A stretch of 64,000 nucleotides of DNA. Origin: VRUE01 sp040879985 (GTDB taxonomy: Bacteria; Actinomycetota; Thermoleophilia; Solirubrobacterales; 70-9). Shown here one piece after another: positions 48,020 through 56,547 of the stretch. The stretch covers positions 1 through 64,000 of the forward strand of contig JBBDJH010000020.1 in NCBI GenBank assembly GCA_040879985.1, in the 5' to 3' direction. The notes beneath the pieces are model-generated. The model was not told where the DNA came from. It did no database searches and was given only the letters and a program-made list of their open reading frames with translations. A program made the translations under genes and the position numbers. The stretch's first letter is position 1. Each line of letters opens with the position of its first letter.

Positions 48020-48559
48020 GTGAAACGGGACCAACGGGACAGCACCGACCTTCCGCAGGGCCACCTCGCGGGCCCCGAACCGGCTGCCGCCTGCCCTCCC
48101 TGGCCGACGGCGCCATGGAGCCGCCTCATCCCCCTGTTCGAGGCCGCCTCCGACACGCAACGGTGCGAGCGGCCCGGCCCCTCCGGCGCCCTTGTCCCGG
48201 CCGGGGTTCGGCCCCGGGCCGCTCGCCGCCGCTTCACCGGCTCTGCCCAGACCCCCTCGCTAAGGCAGGGCGCAGCGACCCCTTGCGGGTTGACGGCGAC
48301 CGCGGCTGACAATCGCCAGCGGTCGGCAGGCGACGCATTTCGCCCTGGCGACGTACACGCCGCTGTAGGCGCTTCGCGCAACGGCAGCCCCTCACGGACG
48401 ACCGCTGTGGCCTCGTCCCTCGACCACCTTCACCCAGGACTTTCCACAACCCAGCCTTCGCCTCTGGCGGCTGCCGGGGCACCCACTAGCCGGGAAGCCC
48501 CGGCAGCAATCAACATCAATCGACCGGCATGGGACGCCGGTCGCAAGGAGGAGAACTAA
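48020..48559 (+). CDS. Doubtful open frame in the long leader
   Basis: A 179-aa open frame from GTG 48020, with AGGGAGAGG upstream, ending 3 nt before the collagen-like gene. Composition is Pro/Ala/Arg/Ser-rich with no recognisable fold, membrane span or signal peptide, and it may simply be untranslated leader kept open by high GC. Listed because the start context and exact abutment with the next gene are suggestive. Confidence 0.25.
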   Translation: MKRDQRDSTDLPQGHLAGPEPAAACPPWPTAPWSRLIPLFEAASDTQRCERPGPSGALVPAGVRPRAARRRFTGSAQTPSLRQGAATPCGLTATAADNRQRSAGDAFRPGDVHAAVGASRNGSPSRTTAVASSLDHLHPGLSTTQPSPLAAAGAPTSREAPAAININRPAWDAGRKEEN

Positions 48560-48562
48560 CTC

Positions 48563-49327
48563 ATGCTCTCGCGTCTACGCAGACACTTCGGCACCGCCGG
48601 CCTGATGGTCGCCGTTGTCGCACTCGTTGCCGCCCTCGGCGGCAGCGCCATCGCCGAGACGGCCACCGACTCCGGCAAGCGCAACAACCGCGCCAAGAAG
48701 AAGGGCAACAACGCCGGCCTCAACGCCAAGCAGAAGAAGCAGGTGCGGATCATCTCCGTCGCGATGGCCAAGCGCTTCGCCACCGCCGGCCCGCAGGGCC
48801 CGCAGGGTGTTCCGGGGCTGCCGGGTCCCGCCGGTCCGAAGGGCGACAAGGGCGATGCCGGCGCTCCCGGGCTGCAGGGTCCGACCGGCCCTGAAGGTTC
48901 CGCAGGCGCAACCGGCCCCGCCGGTCCCGAGGGCGGCTTCGACTTCGGAACGCTACCCAGCGAAGCGACGCTGACCGGATCGTGGTCGGCCGACGCCAAC
49001 GGCATCTTCAGCGCTATCTCGTTCGCGGTGCCGCTCGCGGAAGAGCTGGGTGCGTCGGCGGTCAAGTATGTCCCGGCTGAAGGCTCTGAGCCACTCTGCA
49101 CGGGAGTCGGTGGCACCTCCGAAGAGCCGGCCGCGGCGCCCGGCGCACTATGCGTCTACGAGACGATCAACAGCGCCGCTTCCCCTCCGGCGATCGTGCA
49201 GTCGGGCACGCTCGATCCGGAAACGTTCATCAAAGTCGGCGCGGACGTGAGTGGAGCGGTGCTCGTCTTCGCAGGCAGTTCGCCGCCGGAAGGCGCATTC
49301 GGCACCTGGGCGGTAACGGCCCCCTAG
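48563..49327 (+). CDS. Collagen-like surface protein
   Basis: A 254-aa exported protein. A signal or anchor segment (about 12-31) is followed by a Lys/Asn-rich linker, then about 16 uninterrupted Gly-X-Y triplets (residues about 76-124) rich in GPQ, GPA, GPE and GDK, and a C-terminal beta-rich head (about 125-254) with two Cys. Bacterial collagen-like proteins form trimeric stalks at the cell surface. AAGGAGG precedes the ATG. It heads the row of large secreted genes, ending 12 bp before the next. Confidence 0.85.
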   Translation: MLSRLRRHFGTAGLMVAVVALVAALGGSAIAETATDSGKRNNRAKKKGNNAGLNAKQKKQVRIISVAMAKRFATAGPQGPQGVPGLPGPAGPKGDKGDAGAPGLQGPTGPEGSAGATGPAGPEGGFDFGTLPSEATLTGSWSADANGIFSAISFAVPLAEELGASAVKYVPAEGSEPLCTGVGGTSEEPAAAPGALCVYETINSAASPPAIVQSGTLDPETFIKVGADVSGAVLVFAGSSPPEGAFGTWAVTAP

Positions 49328-49339
49328 CCGAGGATCATC

Positions 49340-52300
49340 GTGCCGCTAAGTCCACACACGGTTCTTGCAGGATTACGCCGCGGCGGCCTTGCCGTCGCGG
49401 CGTGCGGCCTGTTGTGGATCGCCCCCGCCGCGCAGGCCGACTACTCAGTCGACCGGTTCATCGGCGAGGGGCAGTTCAACAACCCGGCTGGGGTCGCTGT
49501 CGACGAGAACACGGGCCAGATCTACATGACGGATGGTCCGAACGTGAAGACGCGGGTGGTGCGCCTCGGCGCCGACGGCAAGTTTGAAGTCGCTTGGGGA
49601 CGCGGGGTCCTCACCGGCGGCACCGATGCGGAGATCTGCACTGCCTCCCAGGTGCCTTGCGGGTTTGGCTCGCGCGGAAACGCCGAGGGCGCCTTCTCGA
49701 ATGCCTGGTCGTTGGCACTTAATTCAGACACGAGACGGCTATACGTCGCCGACGGTGGACTCAACGCGCGGGTGCAGGAGTTCTCGGTCGAGGACAACGG
49801 CACGCCCGGCGATCCCAGCGACGATCTACCCCTATTCGTTCGAACCTGGGGCTGGGGGGTCGACGACGGCTCCGCTGAATTCCAAATATGCACCTCCGCT
49901 TGCGGTGGCGGGCTTGGCGGTGGCTTCCGTGAAAAAAGCGACGGCATCGGCCAGCTGAGCGGAAATTTGCGGGATGTCGCGGTCAGCCCCGTCGACGGGG
50001 ACATCTTCGTCGCCGACTCGGGCAACCGACGCGTCTCGCGCTTCAACTCGGATGGCACGCCGGATGCCACGCCGGTGATCGGCTCGGCGGCGAGGTTCGG
50101 CAGTTTCATGCCGGGAGCGATCGCGGTCGACTCGCAGGGGATCCTCTATGTGGCCGATCGAGAGAGCGACGGTGAGATTGAGCGCTACGACGCGAGCGGT
50201 GTCCATGGCGCCGAGGGGTTCATGAGCCCGATCGCGGCGCCGCCGCTGCTGGCCGGCACCGCCCAGGTCACGACGGGCGGGCTGGCGGTGCAGCGCGATC
50301 CCGACGGCGCCGGCCCCGAGGTCGACCGCCTCTTCGTCTATCGCATGCCGAACTCAGGTACTGACGAAAGCGCCCAGACGGCTGTGGTCCAGCAGCTCGA
50401 CTCGCCGGGCGAGCCGACCCCGCCGGGCACCGACGCCGGCCCGCACGCGGAAGGAGTCTTCGAGACGGAACCCGGTCGCGGCATCGCCTACAACCCGACC
50501 AGCGACCGCCTCTACGTGGCGATCGGCACCACGGGTTCGAACGGAGTGACCGGCGGTGAAGCCGGCCCCGGCCTCTACATCCTCGACGCCGACGGCACGC
50601 CGGAAGAAGTCCACGCCGGTCCGCCGAGCGCAAGCGAAGTCGGCCCTCACTCGGTCGAGCTGAGCGCGACGGTCGACCCGGTCGAAGGCCGCGCCCGCTA
50701 CTGGTTCGAGCACCGCAAGGCCGGCGAGGAAACCTGGCAGGCGACGCCGCTGCGAGCGGTCGATGGCGCCGGGCCCCAGCCGGTCGCCGAGGAGGTCGGG
50801 GGCCTGGAGGCCAACAGCACCTACGAAGTGCGGCTGCAGGCGCGCAAGGTGCTGGGCCCCAACGACCTGATCGCCGACAGCTCGGCGGCGGTGGCGATCC
50901 AAACGGTTGCGATCCCGCCCACCGTCACGACGGGTCCGACGCATTCGTTCAGCGACGCGAGCGCCTGGCTGACCGCCGAGATCAACCCCGAGGGCTCGGC
51001 GACCACCTACTTCTTCGAGTACGGCACCGACACGAGCTACGGCAGCTCGACGCCACAGGCGTCGGCCGGCGGCGCCGGCACCCCCTCGACCTTCCTCTCA
51101 CATGTCGAGGGCCTGCAGCCCGACACCACCTACCACTACCGGGTGGTGACCAGCAACCCGGAGGGCACCAGCCTCGGCGAGGACCGCAGCCTCACCACCC
51201 GCCCCGCCCACCGGTTCGCCGACCGCGCCTACGAGCAGGTCAGCCCGGTGCAGAAGTTCGACCTCGACATCGCCCAGACCTTCACCTGGGAGGGCGGCCC
51301 CGCCGACGCGCGGCCGGTGTCGGCCGACGGCGACGCGACGACGTTCAAAGCGCAGCAGGCGCTGGGCGACCAGGACTGGGGCGGCCACGCCAGCAGCGGC
51401 GACTACCTGGCGCGGCGCACCGCGAGCGGCTGGGTGACCGAGTCGCTGCGCCCGCGGCCAGCGAACACCTTCCAGCTGAGCTATTGGGCGGCAATCCTCA
51501 GCTGGCCAAACCTGAGCCGGGTCCTGCTGAACAGCTTCGAACCATTGACCGACCCACCGCAGGAGGGGACCCTGCACTTCTATGAGAGCGGCAGCGGCGC
51601 GATCGAGACGATCGGGGTCTCCGACTTCCCCGCTCCGGTGCCGATCGCCTCCGCCGAGCTCGGCAGCGTCGTCTTCGACCACACCGACGTGCTGGCCGCG
51701 GGTGCGCCGGCAGGCGTCTTCAAGGCCTACGAGTACCGTGGGGGGGCGATCCGCCTGGTCAGCCTCCAGCCGGCGAGCGGGGCGCCCTTCGGGACGGCGG
51801 CGCGGATCGCCGGGGGCGCCAACAGCAAGCTGCTGAGCGCGGTCTCCCCCGACGGCAGCCACGTCTTCTTCGAGACGCCGAGCGGCCAGAACGCGCCCAC
51901 CGAGCTCTACCGCCGAACGAACGGCGTGGAGACGGTGCACGTCTCGCCCTCCCAGCGCAGCCCGGCCGATCCCGAAGGAGCGAAGGCCAAGGCCTTCCTC
52001 GGCGCCAGCGCCGATGGGGGCACCGTCTTCTTCTCGAGCGCCGAGCTGCTCACCGACGAAGCCAACACCGGCCCCAGCCGCGAAGGAAGCGAGCTATACC
52101 GCTACGAGATCGGCTCCGATGAGCTGCGGGCGATCTCGGCGGAGACCAACACCGCGGCCGGCGCCAGGGTGCAGGGAGTGCTCGGCTTCTCCGATGACGG
52201 GAAGGTCGTCTACTACGTCGCCCTGGGCGAGGTGGTGGCCGGCGAGGCGACGCCGGGCAAGCGCAACGTCTACCGCTGGGAGGACGACGGCTCGGCCGAG

Positions 52301-53236
52301 GGGCAGACGCGCTTCGTGGCGACCCTGGCTGACAGCAGTGCCTGCGACGGATGGATGCGCCCACAGGACGCCTGCGCCTACAGCACCGACGAGCCGCAGC
52401 GCACCGCCCGCGTCTCCGCCGACGGCCGCGTCGCCGCCTTCCAGTCGAGCGCCGCGCCGACCGGCTACCGCAACAACGCCCACAACCAGGTCTACATCTA
52501 CGAGGCCGACGCCCACGGCGGGCAGGGGGCGCTGAGCTGCGCCTCCTGCCGGCCCGACGGCTCGCCGGCCCAGGGGGCGGCAAGGCTGCCGCGCAGCGGC
52601 CCGCTGGCCGGCAACCGCCTGGCGGCGCTGCTCTCGAGCGACGGGCGGCGCCTCTTCTTCAACAGCGCCGACCGCCTGCTGGCGGGCGACGAGAACGACA
52701 AGGTCGACGTCTACCTCTGGGAGGCGGGCGAGCTGCGGCTGATCTCGACCGGCAAAGGCCCATCCGATCAGACCTTCTCGGGCGCCGATCCCGCCGGGGA
52801 GAGCGCCTTCTTCGTCACCCGCGAGCACCTGGTCGGCCAGGACGGCGACGAACTGCTCGACCTCTACGTCGCCCGGATCGGCGGCGGCATCGCCGCCCAG
52901 TGGCCCAGCTCCCCGGGCGAGGGCTGCGTGGGCGAGGAGTGCAAGGGAGCGCCTGCCGCGGCGCCGCCGGCGCTCGCCCCCGCCACCCCCTACTTCTCGG
53001 GCCCCGGCAACCCGGTCCAGGCGCGCAGCTGCCGCCCCGCGGCGCGACGCGCCAACCGCGTCGCGCGACGGGCAAAGCGCTCCCTGCGCCAGGCCAAGCG
53101 CACGGCGCGGAGTCGGGTCAGCCCCGTGCAGGCGCGGCGGGCAAAGCGGCGCGCCGTCGAGCTGCGCCGCCGCGCGGTCAAGCTGGGTCGCAAGGCGCGC
53201 CGCTGCCGGGCGCAGAGCCGGGGGGCGAGCCGATGA
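49340..53236 (+). CDS. Giant secreted NHL/FN3/TolB-like propeller protein (A1)
   Basis: A 1298-aa exported protein. Signal peptide to about 34; NHL-type repeats to about 410 (NNPAGVAVDENTGQIYMTDG and similar); two fibronectin-III-like domains (about 425-620); then PD40/TolB-like propeller repeats (about 640-1180) of the SPDGSHVFFET kind. Near residue 1196 is a CVGEECKG Cys pair, then GPGNPV, then a 69-residue Arg/Lys tail bracketed by Cys. GTG start with GAGGA upstream. Structural or adhesive surface function is likely; no catalytic motif is seen. It overlaps the next gene by 4 bp. Confidence 0.8.
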   Translation: MPLSPHTVLAGLRRGGLAVAACGLLWIAPAAQADYSVDRFIGEGQFNNPAGVAVDENTGQIYMTDGPNVKTRVVRLGADGKFEVAWGRGVLTGGTDAEICTASQVPCGFGSRGNAEGAFSNAWSLALNSDTRRLYVADGGLNARVQEFSVEDNGTPGDPSDDLPLFVRTWGWGVDDGSAEFQICTSACGGGLGGGFREKSDGIGQLSGNLRDVAVSPVDGDIFVADSGNRRVSRFNSDGTPDATPVIGSAARFGSFMPGAIAVDSQGILYVADRESDGEIERYDASGVHGAEGFMSPIAAPPLLAGTAQVTTGGLAVQRDPDGAGPEVDRLFVYRMPNSGTDESAQTAVVQQLDSPGEPTPPGTDAGPHAEGVFETEPGRGIAYNPTSDRLYVAIGTTGSNGVTGGEAGPGLYILDADGTPEEVHAGPPSASEVGPHSVELSATVDPVEGRARYWFEHRKAGEETWQATPLRAVDGAGPQPVAEEVGGLEANSTYEVRLQARKVLGPNDLIADSSAAVAIQTVAIPPTVTTGPTHSFSDASAWLTAEINPEGSATTYFFEYGTDTSYGSSTPQASAGGAGTPSTFLSHVEGLQPDTTYHYRVVTSNPEGTSLGEDRSLTTRPAHRFADRAYEQVSPVQKFDLDIAQTFTWEGGPADARPVSADGDATTFKAQQALGDQDWGGHASSGDYLARRTASGWVTESLRPRPANTFQLSYWAAILSWPNLSRVLLNSFEPLTDPPQEGTLHFYESGSGAIETIGVSDFPAPVPIASAELGSVVFDHTDVLAAGAPAGVFKAYEYRGGAIRLVSLQPASGAPFGTAARIAGGANSKLLSAVSPDGSHVFFETPSGQNAPTELYRRTNGVETVHVSPSQRSPADPEGAKAKAFLGASADGGTVFFSSAELLTDEANTGPSREGSELYRYEIGSDELRAISAETNTAAGARVQGVLGFSDDGKVVYYVALGEVVAGEATPGKRNVYRWEDDGSAEGQTRFVATLADSSACDGWMRPQDACAYSTDEPQRTARVSADGRVAAFQSSAAPTGYRNNAHNQVYIYEADAHGGQGALSCASCRPDGSPAQGAARLPRSGPLAGNRLAALLSSDGRRLFFNSADRLLAGDENDKVDVYLWEAGELRLISTGKGPSDQTFSGADPAGESAFFVTREHLVGQDGDELLDLYVARIGGGIAAQWPSSPGEGCVGEECKGAPAAAPPALAPATPYFSGPGNPVQARSCRPAARRANRVARRAKRSLRQAKRTARSRVSPVQARRAKRRAVELRRRAVKLGRKARRCRAQSRGASR

Positions 53237-56200
53237 GGGCACTTTGCCGCATCGCGCTGCTCGCCGCCCTGTGCCTGGCGCTCACCGCCGGCGCCGCGCA
53301 AGCGGCGGTGCAGTGGCACTCGCAGACCTGGATCAGGTCCACCCATCTGGTCCCCGGCCAGCCGGGCAACCTCGACGTCACGGTCGCCAACGTCGGCGAC
53401 ACCGCCTCCTCCACGGCCTCCAACACGGTGATGGAAATCGAGCTGCCGCCCGGGGTCAGTCGCAGCGGCGGGATCTACGAACAGGAGCCCTGGACCTGCT
53501 TTGGCGCCACCACGGTGACCTGCATCTCGAAAACCGAGACCCGCCCCTACGCCACGCCGACCCAGACCTCGGTCGTCTTCGCGGCCAGCCTCGAGCTGGC
53601 GGTAAGTCCCGGCGCCTCGGGCCCGGGAATCCTGCGCACCCGGGTCTCCGGCGGCGGCGCGCCGGCGGCCTCCCTGGAGGAGCGCCCGGTGAGCTTCGCC
53701 CCGGCGCCGCTGGGGCTGGGCTTCGCGCCGGGCACCCTCAGCGCCGGCATGCTCGACGCCGGCGGGCAGGACTACACCCAGGCCGGCGGCCACGGCCACG
53801 AGGCAGCCACCGCCTTCGAGCTCAACCTGGACGGCGGCGCCTTCAACTCCGGCCAGCCGGTGGTCGCCGGCGGGCGCCCCAAGGACATCGTCGTCGACCT
53901 GCCGCCGGGCTTCGTCGGCGACCCGACCGCGGTCACCCAGTGCCCGCACTCGGCGTGGCGCGAAAACGAGCCCGGCTGCCCGCCGGAGTCCCAGGTCGGC
54001 GTCGCCTACGCCTTCACCCCGGCCGTGCCCGACTTCCAGCTCTCCGCCGTCTACAACATGGTGCCGCCCAAGAACCGCCCCGCCCAGCTCGCCTTTCGCA
54101 GCCCCGGCGGCAAAGTGGTGATCGACCCCCACGTGCGCCCCGACGGCAGCATCTCCGCCCGGGTGCGCCAGATCACCGAGGCGGGAGACCTGTGGGCCAG
54201 CAAGGTGGTGCTGTGGGGGGTGCCGGCCGACGCCTCCCACGACCAGCAGCGCTGCATGGACCTAAACCAGACGGTCTGGCGCTGCGTGGGCTATGACTCG
54301 GAAGGAAACGAACGGCTCCGCCACCAGCCCAGCTCCTCGCTGGAACCGCGGCGCCCCTTCCTCACCAACCCCACCCGCTGCGCGGGCCCGGCGCCGCGCA
54401 GCAGCTTCCGGATCGCCTCCTGGGCCAACCCGGCAGCCGACATAAACGACCCCTCAGATCCCGCCTGGGCCAGTGCGACGGTGGTCCACCCCGCGCTCAG
54501 CGGCTGTGAGGCGCTCGAGTTCTCACCGACCCTCACCGCCCGGCCGACCACCAACCGCGCCGAATCCCCCAGCGGCCTCGACGTGCGCCTCGGCATCCCC
54601 CAAAACCAGGATCCCGACGGCCTCGCCACCGCCCACCTCAAGGACACCACCGTCACCCTGCCGGAGGGGCTGACGCTCAACCCGGCCGCCGCCAACGGGC
54701 TCGCGGCCTGCTCGGGCGCCGAGATCGGCCTGCAAAGCCCGGCGGGCACCGTGCCGCCGCGCTTTGACGAAGCCCAGCCGCGCTGCCCGGCCGCCGCCAA
54801 GCTCGCCGACGCGAAGGTGACGACGCCGCTGCTGGCCGACCCGCTCTCAGGCGAGGTCTACCTCGCCGCCCAGGGCGATAACCCCTTCGCCTCCACCTAT
54901 GCCCTCTACATCGTCATCCGCGGCCCGGGAATCCTGGTCAAGCTGGCCGGCAAGACCTCACCCGACCCGGCCAGCGGGCGGCTCACCGCCAGCTTCGAGC
55001 AGAACCCCCAGCTGCCCTTCTCCGAGCTCGAGCTCGACTTCTTCGGCGGCCCGCGGGGACCGCTGGCGACCCCGCCCACCTGCGGCACCCACACCACCGC
55101 CTCAAGGCTCACCCCCTGGTCGGCGCCCTTCAGCGGCCCGCCCGCCGCCTCGACCGACGCCTGGCAGATCGCCGCCGGGCCCGGCGGCGGGCACTGCGCG
55201 GGCTCCGACGCCGAGCTGCCCTTCGCCCCCCAGCTGGAGGCCGGCACGCTGGCGCCGCTGGCCGGCGCCCACTCGCCCTTCGCGCTGCGTCTGCGCCGCG
55301 CCGACGGCCAGCGCGAGATCGAGGGCCTGCGGGTCGCCCTGCCGTCGGGCCTGGTCGGCTCGCTGTCCGGGGTCCCCGCCTGCCCGGAGCCCTCCCTGGC
55401 CAAGTTCGCCGGCCGCGCCAACACCCCGCCGGGTACGGCGGCGAGCGAGATCGCCACCCCCTCCTGCCCGCCGGCCAGCGCGCTAGGGCGCGTCGTGATC
55501 GGCGCCGGCGCCGGCCCCGCGCCGCTGCACCTCAGCGGCCAGGCCTACCTGGCCGGCCCCTACAAGGGCGCGCCGCTGAGCCTGGCGGCGATCGTGCCCG
55601 CCAAGGCCGGCCCCTTCGACCTCGGCGCGGTGATGGTCAGAAGCGCCCTGCATGTCGACCCGAGAACCGCCCAGATCACCGCGATCAGCGACCCGATCCC
55701 CAGCGTGATCGAGGGCACCCCGGTGAAGCTGCGCGACCTGCGCCTCCTCTTGGACCGCCCCGGCTTCATGCTCAACCCGACCAGCTGCGAGCCGATGCAG
55801 ATCGCCGCCGGCGTCAGCGGCGCCGGCGGCGCGGTGGCGCAGCTGGCCAACCGCTTCCAGGTGGCCGAATGCGCCGCCCTGGGCTTCAAGCCCCGCGTCG
55901 CCCTGCGCCTGCTGGGCCCGACCGAGCGCGGCGCCAACCCGCGCCTGCGCGCCGTCGTGCGCCCCCGCTCTGGCGATGCCAACATCGCCCGCACCGTCGT
56001 GCGGATGCCGCGCTCGGCCTTCCTCGACCAGAGCCACATCCGCACGATCTGCACCCGGGTGCAGTTTGCCGCCGACGCATGCCCCCCCGGCTCGGTCTAC
56101 GGGCGGGCCATCGCCCGCACGCCGCTGCTCGACGAGCCGCTCGCCGGCAACGTCTACCTGCGCTCCTCCGATAACAAACTTCCCGACCTAGTCGCCGACC

Positions 56201-56544
56201 TCAGGGGCCCCGCCTACCGCCCGATCCGGGTCGAGCTCGTCGGCCGCACCGACTCGGTCAAGGGAGCGCTGCGCAGCAGCTTCGACGTCGTCCCCGACGC
56301 CCCGGTCTCCTTCTTCCGCCTCGACCTGCTGGGCGGCAAGCGGGGGCTGATCGAGAACTCCCGCAACCTCTGCAGCGGCGCCCAGAAGGCCGGCCTCAAC
56401 CTGCAAGCCCACAACAGCCGCCGCCTGCGCAAGGCGCAGCGGATCGCCGTGCCGCGCTGCAAGCGCCAGCGACGCGCCAAGAAGCGGCAGGCGGCGAAGG
56501 GCAAGCGGGCGGCACAGCGGCGGGCGGCTGGGAAGAGGGGCTAG
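53233..56544 (+). CDS. Large secreted beta-rich surface protein (B1)
   Basis: A 1103-aa exported protein with signal peptide 1-22. It consists of repeated beta-sandwich-like segments with phrases such as PPGFVGDPTAVTQCP, PEGLTLNPAAANGL and YLAGPYKGAPLSL, ending with a GGKRGLIENSRNLC strand and a Lys/Arg-rich tail of about 60 residues. Conserved Cys pairs recur at segment ends. It has a paralogue at 59034-62333 with the same order of motifs. It starts in a 4-bp overlap with A1, so A1 and B1 are co-translated. Likely a cell-surface structural protein; no known family is named. Confidence 0.78.
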   Translation: MRALCRIALLAALCLALTAGAAQAAVQWHSQTWIRSTHLVPGQPGNLDVTVANVGDTASSTASNTVMEIELPPGVSRSGGIYEQEPWTCFGATTVTCISKTETRPYATPTQTSVVFAASLELAVSPGASGPGILRTRVSGGGAPAASLEERPVSFAPAPLGLGFAPGTLSAGMLDAGGQDYTQAGGHGHEAATAFELNLDGGAFNSGQPVVAGGRPKDIVVDLPPGFVGDPTAVTQCPHSAWRENEPGCPPESQVGVAYAFTPAVPDFQLSAVYNMVPPKNRPAQLAFRSPGGKVVIDPHVRPDGSISARVRQITEAGDLWASKVVLWGVPADASHDQQRCMDLNQTVWRCVGYDSEGNERLRHQPSSSLEPRRPFLTNPTRCAGPAPRSSFRIASWANPAADINDPSDPAWASATVVHPALSGCEALEFSPTLTARPTTNRAESPSGLDVRLGIPQNQDPDGLATAHLKDTTVTLPEGLTLNPAAANGLAACSGAEIGLQSPAGTVPPRFDEAQPRCPAAAKLADAKVTTPLLADPLSGEVYLAAQGDNPFASTYALYIVIRGPGILVKLAGKTSPDPASGRLTASFEQNPQLPFSELELDFFGGPRGPLATPPTCGTHTTASRLTPWSAPFSGPPAASTDAWQIAAGPGGGHCAGSDAELPFAPQLEAGTLAPLAGAHSPFALRLRRADGQREIEGLRVALPSGLVGSLSGVPACPEPSLAKFAGRANTPPGTAASEIATPSCPPASALGRVVIGAGAGPAPLHLSGQAYLAGPYKGAPLSLAAIVPAKAGPFDLGAVMVRSALHVDPRTAQITAISDPIPSVIEGTPVKLRDLRLLLDRPGFMLNPTSCEPMQIAAGVSGAGGAVAQLANRFQVAECAALGFKPRVALRLLGPTERGANPRLRAVVRPRSGDANIARTVVRMPRSAFLDQSHIRTICTRVQFAADACPPGSVYGRAIARTPLLDEPLAGNVYLRSSDNKLPDLVADLRGPAYRPIRVELVGRTDSVKGALRSSFDVVPDAPVSFFRLDLLGGKRGLIENSRNLCSGAQKAGLNLQAHNSRRLRKAQRIAVPRCKRQRRAKKRQAAKGKRAAQRRAAGKRG

Positions 56545-56547
56545 CCG

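Noticed and set aside
47549..48160. Minus-strand open frame across the surface-cluster promoter
   Set aside because: It has no family features, runs through the plus-strand promoter and overlaps the antitoxin pseudogene start.
52351..53232. Upstream extension of the B1 reading frame inside A1
   Set aside because: The extension is basic low-complexity sequence out of frame with A1; the signal peptide begins at the ATG at 53233.
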